From: Punctularia strigosozonata HHB-11173 SS5
Lineage: Eukaryota > Basidiomycota > Agaricomycetes > Corticiales > Punctulariaceae
Direction: 5' to 3'
DNA length: 64,000 nt
Assembly (NCBI RefSeq): GCF_000264995.1
Contig: NW_006767435.1
Coordinates: forward strand, 1,113,523-1,177,522
Shown: in pieces, positions 8,737 through 20,254 of the stretch
Numbering within the stretch: position 1 is the first letter of the stretch
Layout of the letters: every line of letters begins with the position of its first letter
Position numbers and translations under genes: made by a program
The notes under the pieces: model-generated
The model's input: only the letters and a program-made list of their open reading frames with translations
Told to the model about the DNA's origin: nothing
Database searches by the model: none

Positions 8737-11522
8737 ATGTCGGAATTTCATCAGACTCCCAAAGGCATCCTGCTAGGATCGCACGAAGTTTCACCTGATG
8801 TGCATTGGGTGAAGCCCGTTGTACCCACCGTGCTCGGCGACCTCGACCAACTACCCGTTCCCGGAACGGATCTGATCTTTGCCAGCGTAAGCCCTAGATA
8901 CATCCTCTATGTCTCAACGACCGATGCTGACACCGCGTTAGCTTGACGGAGGGTGGTTCTTCCCTGGACCTCTGGACTTCGAAATGCTCAAAAAGGCATT
9001 CGCCGCCACTCTCCATGACTACCCTCACGCTGCCGGCCGGCTTCGGTCTGACCCAAAAACTGGGAAATGGCGCATTGCCCTAACAAATTCCGCCGTTCCT
9101 ATCACCTTCAATCGCACCTCAGTGGACCCCAGACCTGAAGTGGAGTTCATGCAAGAATGGCACCCTGATTTCCTAGACCAGCTCCCGTGGAGTTTTGCTC
9201 CCACCAGCAACAACGACGAACCACTGCTTAGATGTAAATACACCTATTGGGAAGCCACAAACGAGTCAAGCTTCGCCGCGAGCTGGTGCCATGTACTTGG
9301 TGCGACGATATTTTCCCCTGCCATTCGGTCATCGGTATGCTGACACTCGCCGTCAGGCGATGGCCTGGCGCTTTTCCAGTTTTGTGATAATTTGCACCAC
9401 CATTACCTCGGCCTCCAACCTCGGACCATGCCAACTTTCGAAAAGTATACTGCGCAGCCGCCTACTCTCGAACAGTCTGCGTTGGTCGAAACAATCCCAC
9501 TGGTCCCTCATCTGGCCATTGATTATGCACCGGAGCACTTCTTTGCTATGTACACGCAGATGCTCGATAGCACCTGTCGAGTCGATTTACAGTTCACAAA
9601 GGATCAGTTGCAGAAGATGCGCGCCATGGCAGAGAGGCACGCCAGGGTCAAGATCAGCACGCAAGACGCTCTAGTGGCTTACTTGATTACTGTTCTTAAC
9701 CGCACAGAGAGGGTTCCGGCCAGATGGCTCATGAACGTCGTCAATGTACGTTCGCAGGCCTCTTCTCCTTCGCTCGCATTGACCTTCGACCAGTACCGTG
9801 GGGTGAAGGCGGCAGCTGGATTCGACTACACCCCCCCGCCCGGCACCTCTGCAGGCAACATCACCCTCACGAGCTTTTCCGATAAAATCCCTGAGGAAGC
9901 CAAGCTCGATCTCGGGTTCGTGCACATTCTATGTGCCTACATGCTCTCTTATACTGAGGTTGCCCAATGCGACAGCTTGATCGCTACAGTCGTCCGTGAC
10001 ACTGTCACCAAGGTTCGCAATCCTGATTACTGCCGGCGGGTCGTAGCTATCTCCGAGGAGTTGTACACTCGCAGCTCGAACGCGAATCGTTGCCAGTGGT
10101 GGTTTCCATGGGAGGGCGGGGTGGCGGTCAATAACCTGTATCGGTATGTGAAGACTGTTTGTTACCGCATCCCATGCGTTAATCATAGAACGTTAGCGCA
10201 CCGGCGACCGATTGCCATTTCGGATATCCCGGCAAAGCGCGTTTCCATTCGTACGGGTCATTTGAGCGCTATTTCCGTATCTGGCCCGGTAACCCGACGA
10301 AGAACGCTCAAGGGGTTTGGAGGCGAACAAGTGGTGCGTCGTNNNNNNNNNNNNNNNNNNNNNNNNNNNNNNNNNNNNNNNNNNNNNNNNNNNNNNNNNN
10401 NNNNNNNNNNNNNNNNNNNNNNNNNNNNNNNNNNNNNNNNNNNNNNNNNNNNNNNNNNNNNNNNNNNNNNNNNNNNNNNNNNNNNNNNNNNNNNNNNNNN
10501 NNNNNNNNNNNNNNNNNNNNNNNNNNNNNNNNNNNNNNNNNNNNNNNNNNNNNNNNNNNNNNNNNNNNNNNNNNNNNNNNNNNNNNNNNNNNNNNNNNNN
10601 NNNNNNNNNNNNNNNNNNNNNNNNNNNNNNNNNNNNNNNNNNNNNNNNNNNNNNNNNNNNNNNNNNNNNNNNNNNNNNNNNNNNNNNNNNNNNNNNNNNN
10701 NNNNNNNNNNNNNNNNNNNNNNNNNNNNNNNNNNNNNNNNNNNNNNTCATGAACGTCGTCAATGTACGTTCGCAGGCCTCTTCTCCTTCGCTCGCATTGA
10801 CCTTTCGACCAGTACCGTGGGGTGAAGGCGGCAGCTGGATTCGACTACACCCCCCCGCCCGGCACCTCTGCAGGCAACATCACCCTCACGAGCTTTTCCG
10901 ATAAAATCCCTGAGGAAGCCAAGCTCGATCTCGGGTTCGTGCACATTCTATGTGCCTACATGCTCTCTTATACTGAGGTTGCCCAATGCGACAGCTTGAT
11001 CGCTACAGTCGTCCGTGACACTGTCACCAAGGTTCGCAATCCTGATTACTGCCGGCGGGTCGTAGCTATCTCCGAGGAGTTGTACACTCGCAGCTCGAAC
11101 GCGAATCGTTGCCAGTGGTGGTTTCCATGGGAGGGCGGGGTGGCGGTCAATAACCTGTATCGGTATGTGAAGACTGTTTGTTACCGCATCCCATGCGTTA
11201 ATCATAGAACGTTAGCGCACCGGCGACCGATTGCCATTTCGGATATCCCGGCAAAGCGCGTTTCCATTCGTACGGGTCATTTGAGCGCTATTTCCGTATC
11301 TGGCCCGGTAACCCGACGAAGAACGCTCAAGGGGTTTGGGAGGCGAACAATGGTGCGTCGTGGTTGGGAGCCTCATGATGACGACTGACTGACATGATGC
11401 ATTCAGGAAGTGCCCGAGTATTTTTCCGCATTAAGCATGAGCTCAAAGATAAGTTCCTGGAGACCGTAAAGGACGATCTACGCCTTATGAAAGAGGAAGA
11501 CACCCTGAAGGCGAAGATATAA
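8737..11522 (+). CDS. BAHD-like acyltransferase (transferase family), split by an assembly gap
   Basis: Predicted to move an acyl group from acyl-CoA to a hydroxyl or amine, as in fungal secondary metabolism. Exons 8737-8886, 8942-9299, 9357-9745 and 9794-10143 are followed by the exon ending at 11352 and a last exon 11407-11522. Counting the repeated segment once gives exactly 1500 coding bases, 499 residues. The catalytic HxxxD motif is formed across an intron (SWCHVLG then DGLALFQF). The first half has DGGWFFPGPL and YPHAAGRL; the second half has NVVNYRGV and, in place of the family's DFGWG, the sequence TDCHFGYPGKARF. It ends with FRIWPGNPTKNAQGVWEANN and a basic-acidic tail. The repeated sequence on both sides of the Ns is an assembly artefact (see findings), so the gene is probably whole in the organism. 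Confidence 0.8.
9729..10342. repeat. Left copy of the sequence flanking the N gap
   Basis: This segment matches 10747-11361 almost base for base. Differences cluster at the contig ends: near its right edge, next to the Ns, it lacks one G in GGGTTTGGG and gains one G before TGGTGCG. Confidence 0.9.
10343..10746. other. Assembly gap (404 Ns)
   Basis: A run of 404 unknown bases separates two near-identical flanks of about 614 bases. Since the flanks overlap completely, the gap is more likely an unmerged contig overlap than missing sequence. Confidence 0.95.
10747..11361. repeat. Right copy of the sequence flanking the N gap
   Basis: Near-identical to 9729-10342. Close to its left edge it has one extra T (GACCTTTCGACC against GACCTTCGACC), a typical contig-end error that falls inside an intron of the acyltransferase. 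Confidence 0.9.
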
Positions 11523-11907
11523 AGCGATAGCACCCTGTCCCATCTAGTTGTGACTTTTAGCTTCATGCTTGGGTTTTCTTCCAGTTTTCCAGTATATGCG
11601 GGAACATACCCGTCCGCTGTGGTGTTGATCCCAGGGTCCTCTGTTATCTCTCCCCTCACTATATATGTAGAATGGTGATGAAGCTGGGATACCGCCCTAG
11701 CGGCAAGTTGTATTGAGTCCTTGATACTTATGCCATTGCGTCGGACCACTAGACCCAACGCGCGCTGCTAGGAGGTGTTTTCGGACTATACATAGCAACG
11801 ACGATGTTTTGCTCAAGTAACAGAAGGGGTCAGGTTATCCAGCACACCAGCAATGTATGTGAGAGAATCGTCGCTATGGTGTACACAAATCTACCATTAT
11901 CAAGTGA
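11523..11907. other. Convergent 3' intergenic region
   Basis: This 385-base stretch between the stop codons of the acyltransferase (+) and CCT6 (-) holds no recognisable gene. Confidence 0.5.
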
Positions 11908-14041
11908 CTATTGCTGTCCTTCTGGTTTTAGTGAGCTCCGGCCAGCACGCAGTATTTCGTCCGTCGAGAGCAGGTTAACGGCGATGACCGAACTGTCTTC
12001 ACTTCAGTATATGGTCACAGGACAAGCAACGGATGACACATACCATGAGTGCAGCATCTGGCGCTTGACGCGATAGTTGTCCCAGACACCTTCCACGGTC
12101 GGGTCGAATGGCTCGCCGGACTGCAAATCAATGCCCACGATGTTGCCCTCCGCTTGCTCGTCCTACGACCAAGCATCGTCAACATCCAACTGCGACAAAT
12201 CGTAAGAGGGGGAAAACTGTTCTTTACCTGCAACGCGACAACCGCGTCCTGCACGTCGAACCCTCCGTTCTGCGCGAGCGTCTTCGGGATAATCAGTAGT
12301 GCGTCCGCAAACGCCTGCACGCCCATCTTCACCCGGCCCTTCGCGCTCTTCTTGACTTCCCCACTCAAGTGTGCTGCGCACGCGACCTCGAATGCGCCTG
12401 CGCCAGGCACGAGCGCCCCGTCCTCGATCGCATTCTTCACCGCGCGCAAGCCATCCCGAAGCGCGTCCTGTGTCTGCTGAATCGTGTGCGCATTCGGGCC
12501 CTTGATGAGCAACGTAACCGACTTAGGCTCCTTCACCTGTTCGATGAACGTGTACTTCTCCTCGCCTAGTGTGTGCTCGTACACGAGCCCAGCCCAGCCA
12601 AGTACATCCGGGGTAAGATCCTCGACGGAGTTCTGCGCGGTGCCACCGCAGACCAACTGCAGCCTACGTGTTCATTGTGATTAAGATACAGTCGAAAGTC
12701 AAGGGGAGAGTATGCTACTGACCTTTCCATGTTTCGTCGCTTCGCCCGCCGCAGCGCCAGAATACCATTCTTCGCAAAGATATCTAAGCTGAGCGGATCG
12801 ATGCCCTTCTGGTTGATGATCACGAAGTTCTTCTTTTTGCCTTCTCCCACCGCCTGGTCGCACACCAGGTTCTTGAGTTCAACAATTTTGCGACACTTCA
12901 TATCCGTGAACTTGCGCTCGGATTCGACGAGCTTTTCGCGTTGTTCGGTCGAGGAGTAGAAGAAGCCCGAGTTGACCTCGCTAGAGTAGACAAAGACGGC
13001 CCAAGGTCAGGGCGGATTCCGATATGGAGTATGGAATAAAATGACGCACGTCTTTTCGTATTCTAGAGAGACATTGAGAGTAAGGATGTATGCGTTCTCC
13101 ACGCGTTTGGGCATGTCGGGATGCCTGCCTCCGTGGTCGAGAACCAAGCCGCGGATGAGCTGCGTCTCGGAGGCTGTCCGGTGCTGCATCTTCATTATTT
13201 CGATCATGTGAAGGTCGATAGGGTTTATCCATTGCTCCTTTGCGTCTTCGCAGCGTGATCAGCATCATGGAGGTATCACACAAACAGTAGGGACCTTACC
13301 TGCGGGTGGAGGGGGAGGTCGGATCGTCAGTACAGCATCAACCACGTCCGCTGCGAGCTGCTTTGCCATCGCAGCATTCAGCTTGGTAGCAAGCGACGTG
13401 TGGGCGACGTTTATGAGCGTCGCGCGGTCCAATTTAGACAGTTGCTTGAAATTGTCCAGGAACTGCAGCCACACCAATCAGCACAACAATCAGCACAACT
13501 CATTCCTCATCAGATGCAACGAATCGCATGATCACCTCCAGCGCAGCCTTCTTCGCAATATCGAACCCCTCTCCGATGATCGTCGGGTGTACGCCCTCAG
13601 AGATGTACCGGTCCGCCTGCTTCAGCAGCTCGCCAACGAGGAGCACGACGGACGTCGTGCCGTCGCCGACCTGGTCGTCCTGCGCGACAGCCGTCTTCGC
13701 GATCATCGCCGCAGTCGGGTTTTGGATTTGCATCTCGGAGAGCAGGACCTTTCCGTCCTTCGTCATCTTGATCTGCCCCGCGCCGTCCACGAGCATTTTC
13801 AGCGTACCACGCGGGCCTGGACGGCAGAAGATGAGACATCGGAGTTGTAAGAGGTACATAAAACATACCAAGGTTCCCTTTCACGACGTTTGCCAGGCCC
13901 ATGGCACCGGTGGTGTTCACCTACGCGATTCTGTCAACCTCGTCGCATCGTACGCCATGAAAGGCTGAAGCGCACCTGAAGCGCAGCCGCTCTGCGGACG
14001 CTCTCCGCCTTGGGGTTGATGAGCTCGATGCTCGAAGACAT
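11908..14041 (-). CDS. CCT6: T-complex chaperonin subunit zeta
   Basis: CCT6 is one of eight subunits of the cytosolic TRiC/CCT ring that folds actin, tubulin and other clients with ATP. Nine exons rebuild in frame to 556 residues, slightly longer than the usual 530-545. The N-terminus [17 protein letters not shown] is typical of zeta. Group II signatures follow: [34 protein letters not shown], and the ATP site [19 protein letters not shown]. The middle has [36 protein letters not shown] and [19 protein letters not shown]; the end has [30 protein letters not shown] and [20 protein letters not shown], closing with [12 protein letters not shown]. One donor (GTTGCA at about 13520) is weak. The start is fixed by the conserved N-terminus. 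It is head to head with the dehydrogenase gene at 14349. Confidence 0.95.
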
Positions 14042-14348
14042 TGTATTCGTAGTCAAGATTAATCGTGCCTAGTAGCACAAAAGGCTTGCAGGACCGATTC
14101 TAAGACGAAGGGACTTGAATATACGCTCGCAGATGAACGAGCAGCACGACAAGCGCGACGCGCTTACTTCTGACCCTAACCCTATACGTGGGAGAATATG
14201 CCAAAAATGGTCGGGACGACATCCGGTGTTTCCGGTCTCTTGCTCACCCGGAGTCTGAGAGTTTCCCCGCAATGCTCCTGCAACCTGGTTGCAACACCCA
14301 ACCTCAAAGCCCTCTTTGGACCTAGGAAACACGCTGATTTCTACGAAT
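14042..14348. promoter_or_regulatory. Shared promoter region of CCT6 and the SDR gene
   Basis: Only 307 bases separate the two divergent start codons, so both promoters must lie here or overlap the genes. I could not pick out a convincing TATA box or known fungal site. Confidence 0.5.
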
Positions 14349-15864
14349 ATGGCTCCGAAATCATCCTATAACGACATGTCGACTCCCGTCGTCGACGACA
14401 AGGAGTTCTACAAGCAAACGGTACAACGGCTGGCCAAAATCCAGTCGCACCTGTCCGAGACCCCGCGCGGCACCAGGATGAAGGGCAAGGTCTGCGTGGT
14501 CACAGGCGTCGCCTCGCTGAAGGGTATCGGGTGCGTCTACAAATCAGAAACGAGGCTGATTCATCTCGCACTAAATCGCGTTGCGTAGGCGCGCCTCCGC
14601 GCTACTTTTCGCGCACGAAGGTGTGTATGTGTATGCTCTGTGCACGACTTTACTGCCATCGTCGCTTGGTGGCGCAGAACGTTCATATGTTTGCCGTCGC
14701 AGGTGCGAAGCATCTGTACTGCTTGGATTTCTCTCCCGAGAACCTGCCGAATCTCAAGGCGACGATCGAGAAGCGGTACCCGGACGTGAAGGTGCGCCTC
14801 ATGCATGTTCCCTCTCACCTTCGTGTCGCCCATGACTCATCTACACTCCCGTGTGTGGCAGGTGACGACAATTCAAGCTGATGCCGCCGACGAAGCAGCG
14901 ATATCAGGCGTCTGTGCCAGAGCGATGCACGAAGAAGGGCGACTTGATGTGTTCTTCGCCAACGTAAGTGGTACATTCGTCCCACATCTCGCTCCACGAC
15001 GCCGTATATGGCCTGTCCCTCACCACGTCCCTTTGGCAGGCAGGAATAGCGGGAGCTACGCCCCTACATTCCACCACATCCGAGGGTTTCATGAACGCGA
15101 TGCGAGTGAATGCGCTTTCGTAAGTTCTGTCAGACATAGTTCAATGTGCATGAATACCAAACGGAGGATGGAACAGATGCTTCCTGGCTGTCAAGCACGC
15201 GTCTCTGGCGATGCAGAAAACCAACCCTGCACGAGGTAAAGATCTTGGCGGAGGGAGCATCATCCTTACTGCTTCGAGTATGAACCCTGTCTATGGACAC
15301 GAAGCAGTATGCTGACGGGTACTCGCTTAGTTGCCGGAATCAGATCAGGCGCCGGCCCGGTCGACTGTGAGGTTTTTTGACCCCGATATATGCAGCCCAT
15401 ACTGATAGTCGTATAGACAGTGCCAGTAAAGCCGCGTGAGTAGCGTCAAATCGGCGGCACACACATATGACGTGCTGACGACCTGTCACGCAGCGTCAAC
15501 TCAATCGCTCAAACCTCGATCTACCAACTTCGCAAAACAAACGTCCGCGTCAATTCGATATGCCCCGGCCTAATCGAGACCGGCATGACGGATGCGACGT
15601 TCGAGTACGCTCGCCAGCGTGGTACCGCAGGCAAGATTGGCCAGCTCAACCCGATGGGCCGGTACGCGGTCGCAGAGGAGGTTGCGCAAGTCGCCCTATT
15701 TCTCGCATCCGGTACAGCTTCATATCGTCTACGTTGTGGTAGTGGTTGACAGCTACCTCATTTGTTTGTTTGCAGATGACTCCAGTTATGTCAACGGACA
15801 AAATTGGGCAGTTGATGGAGGCTTGTCTGCATCGCACCCCGTTGCTCCCGGACGATGGGCGTAG
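14349..15864 (+). CDS. Short-chain dehydrogenase/reductase
   Basis: An NAD(P)-dependent oxidoreductase of the classical SDR type; the substrate is unknown. At least nine short exons join in frame. The cofactor motif is CVVTGVASLKGIGRR (TGxxxGxG), and the second strand ends in HLYCLDFS, where an Asp suggests a preference for NAD. The structural motif is FFANAGIAGA, the catalytic Ser lies in GSIILTASIAGI, and the active-site Tyr and Lys are in DYSASKAAVNS, followed by NVRVNSICPGLIETGM. The C-terminus ends DSSYVNGQNWAVDGGLSAS, as in SDRs that make secondary alcohols or ketones. A 40-residue N-terminal extension (KEFYKQTVQRLAKIQSHL) precedes the core. No targeting signal is visible. It is divergent from CCT6. 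Confidence 0.9.
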
Positions 15865-18800
15865 TCGTTTTCAATGACGTGGACATCGTCAGCCGTCATT
15901 CCCAACGGAGGTGCTACGGAGAGGGATCGTTGCATTGCTTGAAGTGTATTATACCGTCGTGTTGTGCATGCGTTCTAAACTATCAATCCATTATGGATGG
16001 CAAAGATGAGAGGACTCGTTGCCTTGATTATATCGAATCAGATACATGTCACGGCGTCGCGTACTAAGACGAGGTAAGAACGTTCACTCAAAGCGTAGAT
16101 CAAACGGAGTTCGCGGAGTTGCAACTCGTCAGACGAGAGTCAACGAGTTTCGTGTATTAACTGTGTATCGATATCCCGCCCCTAAATGTGCCTTCCGACG
16201 ATGTGTTTCTGCCCTGACCCGATGAATCAATGGATAAGCTCGTACAGCTTACGGTGGCTTGGACAGATGACGGTGAAGGCTGAGTGAATGCAGGGAGAAA
16301 AGCCACCGATTAACCGTGTTTTATCGGCGGCGGGGAGCGGAGGTCTACAAGCAGGGGTTCAAAGCGAATGTTGAGCATACGGGGCAGCTGGTTGGATAGA
16401 GACTATATACCGGAGACCACTCATCCGAGGGCAATAGAGTACGGTGCGACTTTCGTGGAACGACAAAGACTCTGGTAGGCGATGTGAGGTTGGTACTCAC
16501 CACACCCTCCCCTCCCAAGTACCCGTCCTCCCCCTGTGTCCCACCAACCTCCAGCTCATCAGTCCACAAAGTCCTGGTCATCGACCGCTCTATGCTGCGA
16601 TGAATCGTGCAACACCCGGCGCTTACAGCAGTAGAGAAGAACAGTCGCGGGCCGGGATTGTCAAGTCGGGTCCGACGCCAGGCTTTGCATATTCCTCTTG
16701 GTGCCAGTGTGCATTGAAGCCCAAATCGTGCTTCGCGAGCTTGAAGGTGCTGGATGCCGAGTAATTTGCCAGTGAGAGCATGCACGAGACCATTTCACGC
16801 TTCTCTTGGGCTTTTCCCTCCGGCTGCCACCCTGTGACGCAGACACGTTAGAGACTCTCAGTCCGACCCACCAGCACGGTGAAAAAGAAGATACTCCGGG
16901 CGGCGCCAAGGATGACGCCGCTTACCTCTCTTTCGTGGCCGCCGAACTTCAGTGACTCTCAATTCACGTCACAATCGCAACAACGTCCGAACAAACATTC
17001 GTTTCAGTGCGCTTGCGCACCTCACCCACCCACCTGATGTTTGACGATGCTGCCTCGATGACGGTAGATGACATTGGTAGCATGGTGGACGTGCTCTGAC
17101 TCGCTCACCTCATACACAGATGGTCGCTTCAGTCAGCAGTCTGTCTCGTCAAACTGCTTCATAAGCCCCATCCGATTTGCTAAAGTTGAGCAACATACCT
17201 ATCACCCAGGACTTCTTCGGATGCTGGCCAATCCCCACATGTATAGTATCATATGGTCCATCTCTTGGATGGCGAATCATCTGACTGGAAAGCGTAGAAA
17301 TGTGGTCCCCGTTGCGTTCTGAAGCATGAAGCCTCATGTTACCATTTTAGTCTCAGTCCAGGACGCAGTGGAGCACTCTTGAGACTTGCGGAACAAGGAA
17401 GAAGGAACAAGCGGGTAGCGGGTGATGATGGTATTCCTGTTCGTGCATTTCTATCAATTCAAGGTCAGCTCCTTCCAACCAAATGTGCATACAACGAGCT
17501 CGCCGTGCGAGACCAGCTCGTTGCACAGGTGGTTGGAGCTGAAGACCTTGACCAATTATTCAGGGGAAACTCGGCGCCGTCTGACAGGTATGCTCCTGGA
17601 GGTAATCCGGAGTGAATTGCAGGGATAATGATGCTGCCCATGGCATATGAGATACTGTAGGAATGCTCACTTCCGTTGAATGCATGCTCACTCGCTCTAG
17701 AGATGATGAACTCTCATCGAAGACGAGTTTACTCTAGCAGGATGTCCCATACATGAGAGCCACCGGCCGGTACGTCCAGTTCTTGGTCTTTAGGAACTGC
17801 AAGATGACGCACCCACTTGCTTAGGACCAAAGTGAGGAGGAGACATAGACGTGTCGGTTTCCATTGACCGCGACATACAGAGCGAGTGTTTTCCATTGAA
17901 GTAAGTAGTGCGGCCAGTTTCGTCACCCGATGCGTTGTGGCGGCGATTATCGAAGCCCGGTGTATCGTTACAATGGGCAGAGGTAACACGATAGACCCGC
18001 ACAGAATCTATACCGACTTGCAGATAGTGAGATAAAGCACGCGAGGGCTAGCGGAGCTACAGGAGGAACTGAGGAGACCCAATAGCAGTGGCTCACGCCG
18101 TTGCAGGTGAGTGCGGTCGCCAACAATGTTCATGCACATTCACTGGCCTATCCCAACCGACTTAGCCTCTGCCTCAACACTTTGTGCCCTGCATCCTCGC
18201 TATCGGCCTACCGCCCGTTAGGATCGCCCTCGCGTTCATGCTGACTCAGATGGGCCTCCAACCGAGCCGTACATCCAGGGTGTCTTTGAAGCATGCTTGG
18301 AAGACGTCCTTGGCACTTGCAGCTCCGGATGCCTGCCTTTGTGGCAAGCTCCGCCGTCCGCCGCACTACAAGATTAAGGTCTGGAACTCCTAGTACTAGC
18401 TGATGAGGGTCTGGAAGACCATGGGCGTAGGAGAAATCCGGGGCCCACATGGACGAGCTGCGTCACAGTCCCCGGATTTCGCGCGACCCCATCGATCCGA
18501 GCAAGGTGAGTACATTCTTCTCCTTTGTCCTCCTGCATATCGGTTTAAAATCTGTGGGCGGTTTCGCCCTTTTTCGCAGACTTCCGGTTCCAAGAAAAAG
18601 ATCAGAGTTACCAACGCGAAGTCTGTCATGCACCATGCTGTCCTGCGCACTAACGCGAAACCTCGCACGCAATCTGTCCTGATCCTGACATTCTTCCCGT
18701 CCTCGTGTCCTTCGGTTGCGTCCATACCTCCCGATCGCGTTGTTGCTTCGTACATCCGCTGCTCTCGGACCCACAGACGGACGCTAGGCCGTTGCTTGAC

Positions 18801-19275
18801 AAATTCAGGGTCGCATCCGTGGCTAGCGTCCTTTCTATTCCGAGGATGTAGAGAGGTGTCTCGACCTTCGTTGGGGGCAACACTACCACGTCAACTCGCT
18901 GATTTCATTCGGCGATAGCCAGGTCGTTCTGTATCCCAGTCGGCCAAACGCCGCACAGACTGGCATTTCAAGGAACGATCTCGACCGTTGGTAATCGGAT
19001 CCATTGCACTGCAAGAACGAGTTCACACCCAAGATATACCACCCCGCAACTGCTCCGAGGGAGCTTCTTCAGGATGCTTACCGCATGCGAGAAAGGTTTG
19101 GAGCGAGGAATGGAGCACCACGGTATGTCAACGGGAACTAAGCAGGAACACACAGCGAATTTCTGCCAGCAGAGTGCGTGTATTACACGTGTGATAGTCA
19201 TACATTGGTCCGAAAATGCTAAAGTCTGTTGTGACCACGGGATGAAGGCCATTAGGAGTTGAACTAGCAGGCACG
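15865..19275. other. Gene-poor 3.4-kb stretch
   Basis: No gene was recognised between the SDR stop and the ARPC4 stop. Open frames of 60-170 codons occur on both strands, but they lack domains and do not join across splice sites into a convincing protein. Short pieces look like single exons (see 16623-16831). Gene remnants or an unrecognised lineage-specific gene are possible. Confidence 0.45.
16623..16831 (-). CDS. Possible terminal exon of an unrecognised gene
   Basis: A CAG acceptor at 16832 leads into 69 open codons ending at 16623, with a balanced, protein-like composition (for example SLANYSASSTFKLAKHDLGF and HWHQEEYAKPGVGPDL). A candidate preceding exon with GTGGGT donor encodes ARSIFFFTVL, but further upstream I cannot find a start. 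I do not recognise a family. It may be the last exon of a gene or a relic; treat it as a hint only. Confidence 0.25.
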
Positions 19276-20085
19276 TCAATATACCGTGGGGTGTCTCGAG
19301 GGTGAGGCACCTACAGCCGTGAGGTAGGACTCCGCGACCACACGCGCGCGAGCGTTGAGGCTGAGTTTCATCTCGCTGATTTCTTTGTCGACTTCTTCCA
19401 TGAACCTTCCATAGGTGGGTTGATTAGCACGCAATCACGCGCATTGGTTGCGTACGAACTGTATGATGAAATCGACGATCTTGTGTTTGAGCATGTTCTC
19501 CGTATGGAAGTTCGTGACGAGGAAGGATATGTCGTATCCCTGAACGGCGGTCAGCATATGTCCAAGGGAAAGGAGACACATAACATACCTGTACAGGCTT
19601 TCGACGGAGCACGATGAAGCTCTCTGCGCGCTGCATCATGAATCTGGTGAACTTGTGACACAAGATCTGTTCGATTTCGTCTGCTTGCTTGATTTTGATG
19701 CTCATCCGCACGGAGTTGATTGAGGGCTCAATAAGCACGCGCTCGTTCTCGTTTCGAGATATTGTCATTGGGTTGAGCAAGACTTCCTTCGATCCTCTGT
19801 ACATTCGAAATCGTCACTGACATTCAGCATCCTGATAACCCCGTGATCCGCACTGACCTGGTCTCAACTTCCGGCTTGTTGTGCCTTTCCACAACCTTAA
19901 GAATCGTCAGAATCATCAACACACGAAGAATGTAGCGGAAACGTACCTGGGACGAGAAATCTTCCAGAGTCAACGCAGCCGTCAGGGTTGATCGCACTGC
20001 GGCGAGGTATGGCCTCAGAACGTTCGACTAAATTGGGAAACCAGCATTCAATAGACATTCGTAGCAGTTCTTAGTCGATTACCAT
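19276..20085 (-). CDS. ARC19: Arp2/3 complex subunit 4 (p20)
   Basis: ARPC4 forms the core of the Arp2/3 complex with ARPC2 and nucleates branched actin filaments, for example at endocytic patches. Six exons give 179 residues: 20083-20085, 19947-20027, 19858-19895, 19589-19796, 19460-19539, 19276-19405. The protein matches the family along its length: [102 protein letters not shown] and VVAESYL. The first exon is the ATG alone, spliced straight to Ser-Asn-Val. The C-terminus carries about ten extra residues ([11 protein letters not shown]) compared with the human protein of 168; an extra intron removing them cannot be excluded. It is head to head with the FKBP gene, 169 bases between start codons. 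Confidence 0.93.
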
Positions 20086-20254
20086 GGCGGTTCGGTTGCG
20101 CAACAAGCAAGTGATCGCGCGGTACTAAAGCCTGCGACCTCAGCGGGGCTCAGCACGATCTCGTCACCTCCCACTGACTCGATCACGTGAGACATCAGGG
20201 CGTTCAGAAATTTCGTTCCGGGGTTCTGTTCCTTCGTTCCTGTTCACCAACACC
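20086..20254. promoter_or_regulatory. Very short shared promoter of ARPC4 and the nucleolar FKBP
   Basis: The two divergent ATGs are 169 bases apart, so 5' untranslated regions and promoters must overlap here or extend into introns. No TATA box is evident. Confidence 0.5.

Noticed and set aside
9729-11361. Two tandem acyltransferase genes
   Set aside because: The repeat is near-identical including introns and is split by Ns, with differences close to contig ends. One merged gene fits exactly, so an assembly artefact explains it better.
17379-17615. Frame with EDLDQLFRGNS, faintly like the RasGAP motif LFRGNS
   Set aside because: Only one short block resembles RasGAP; the downstream helix and the catalytic Arg finger are missing and no exons join to it.
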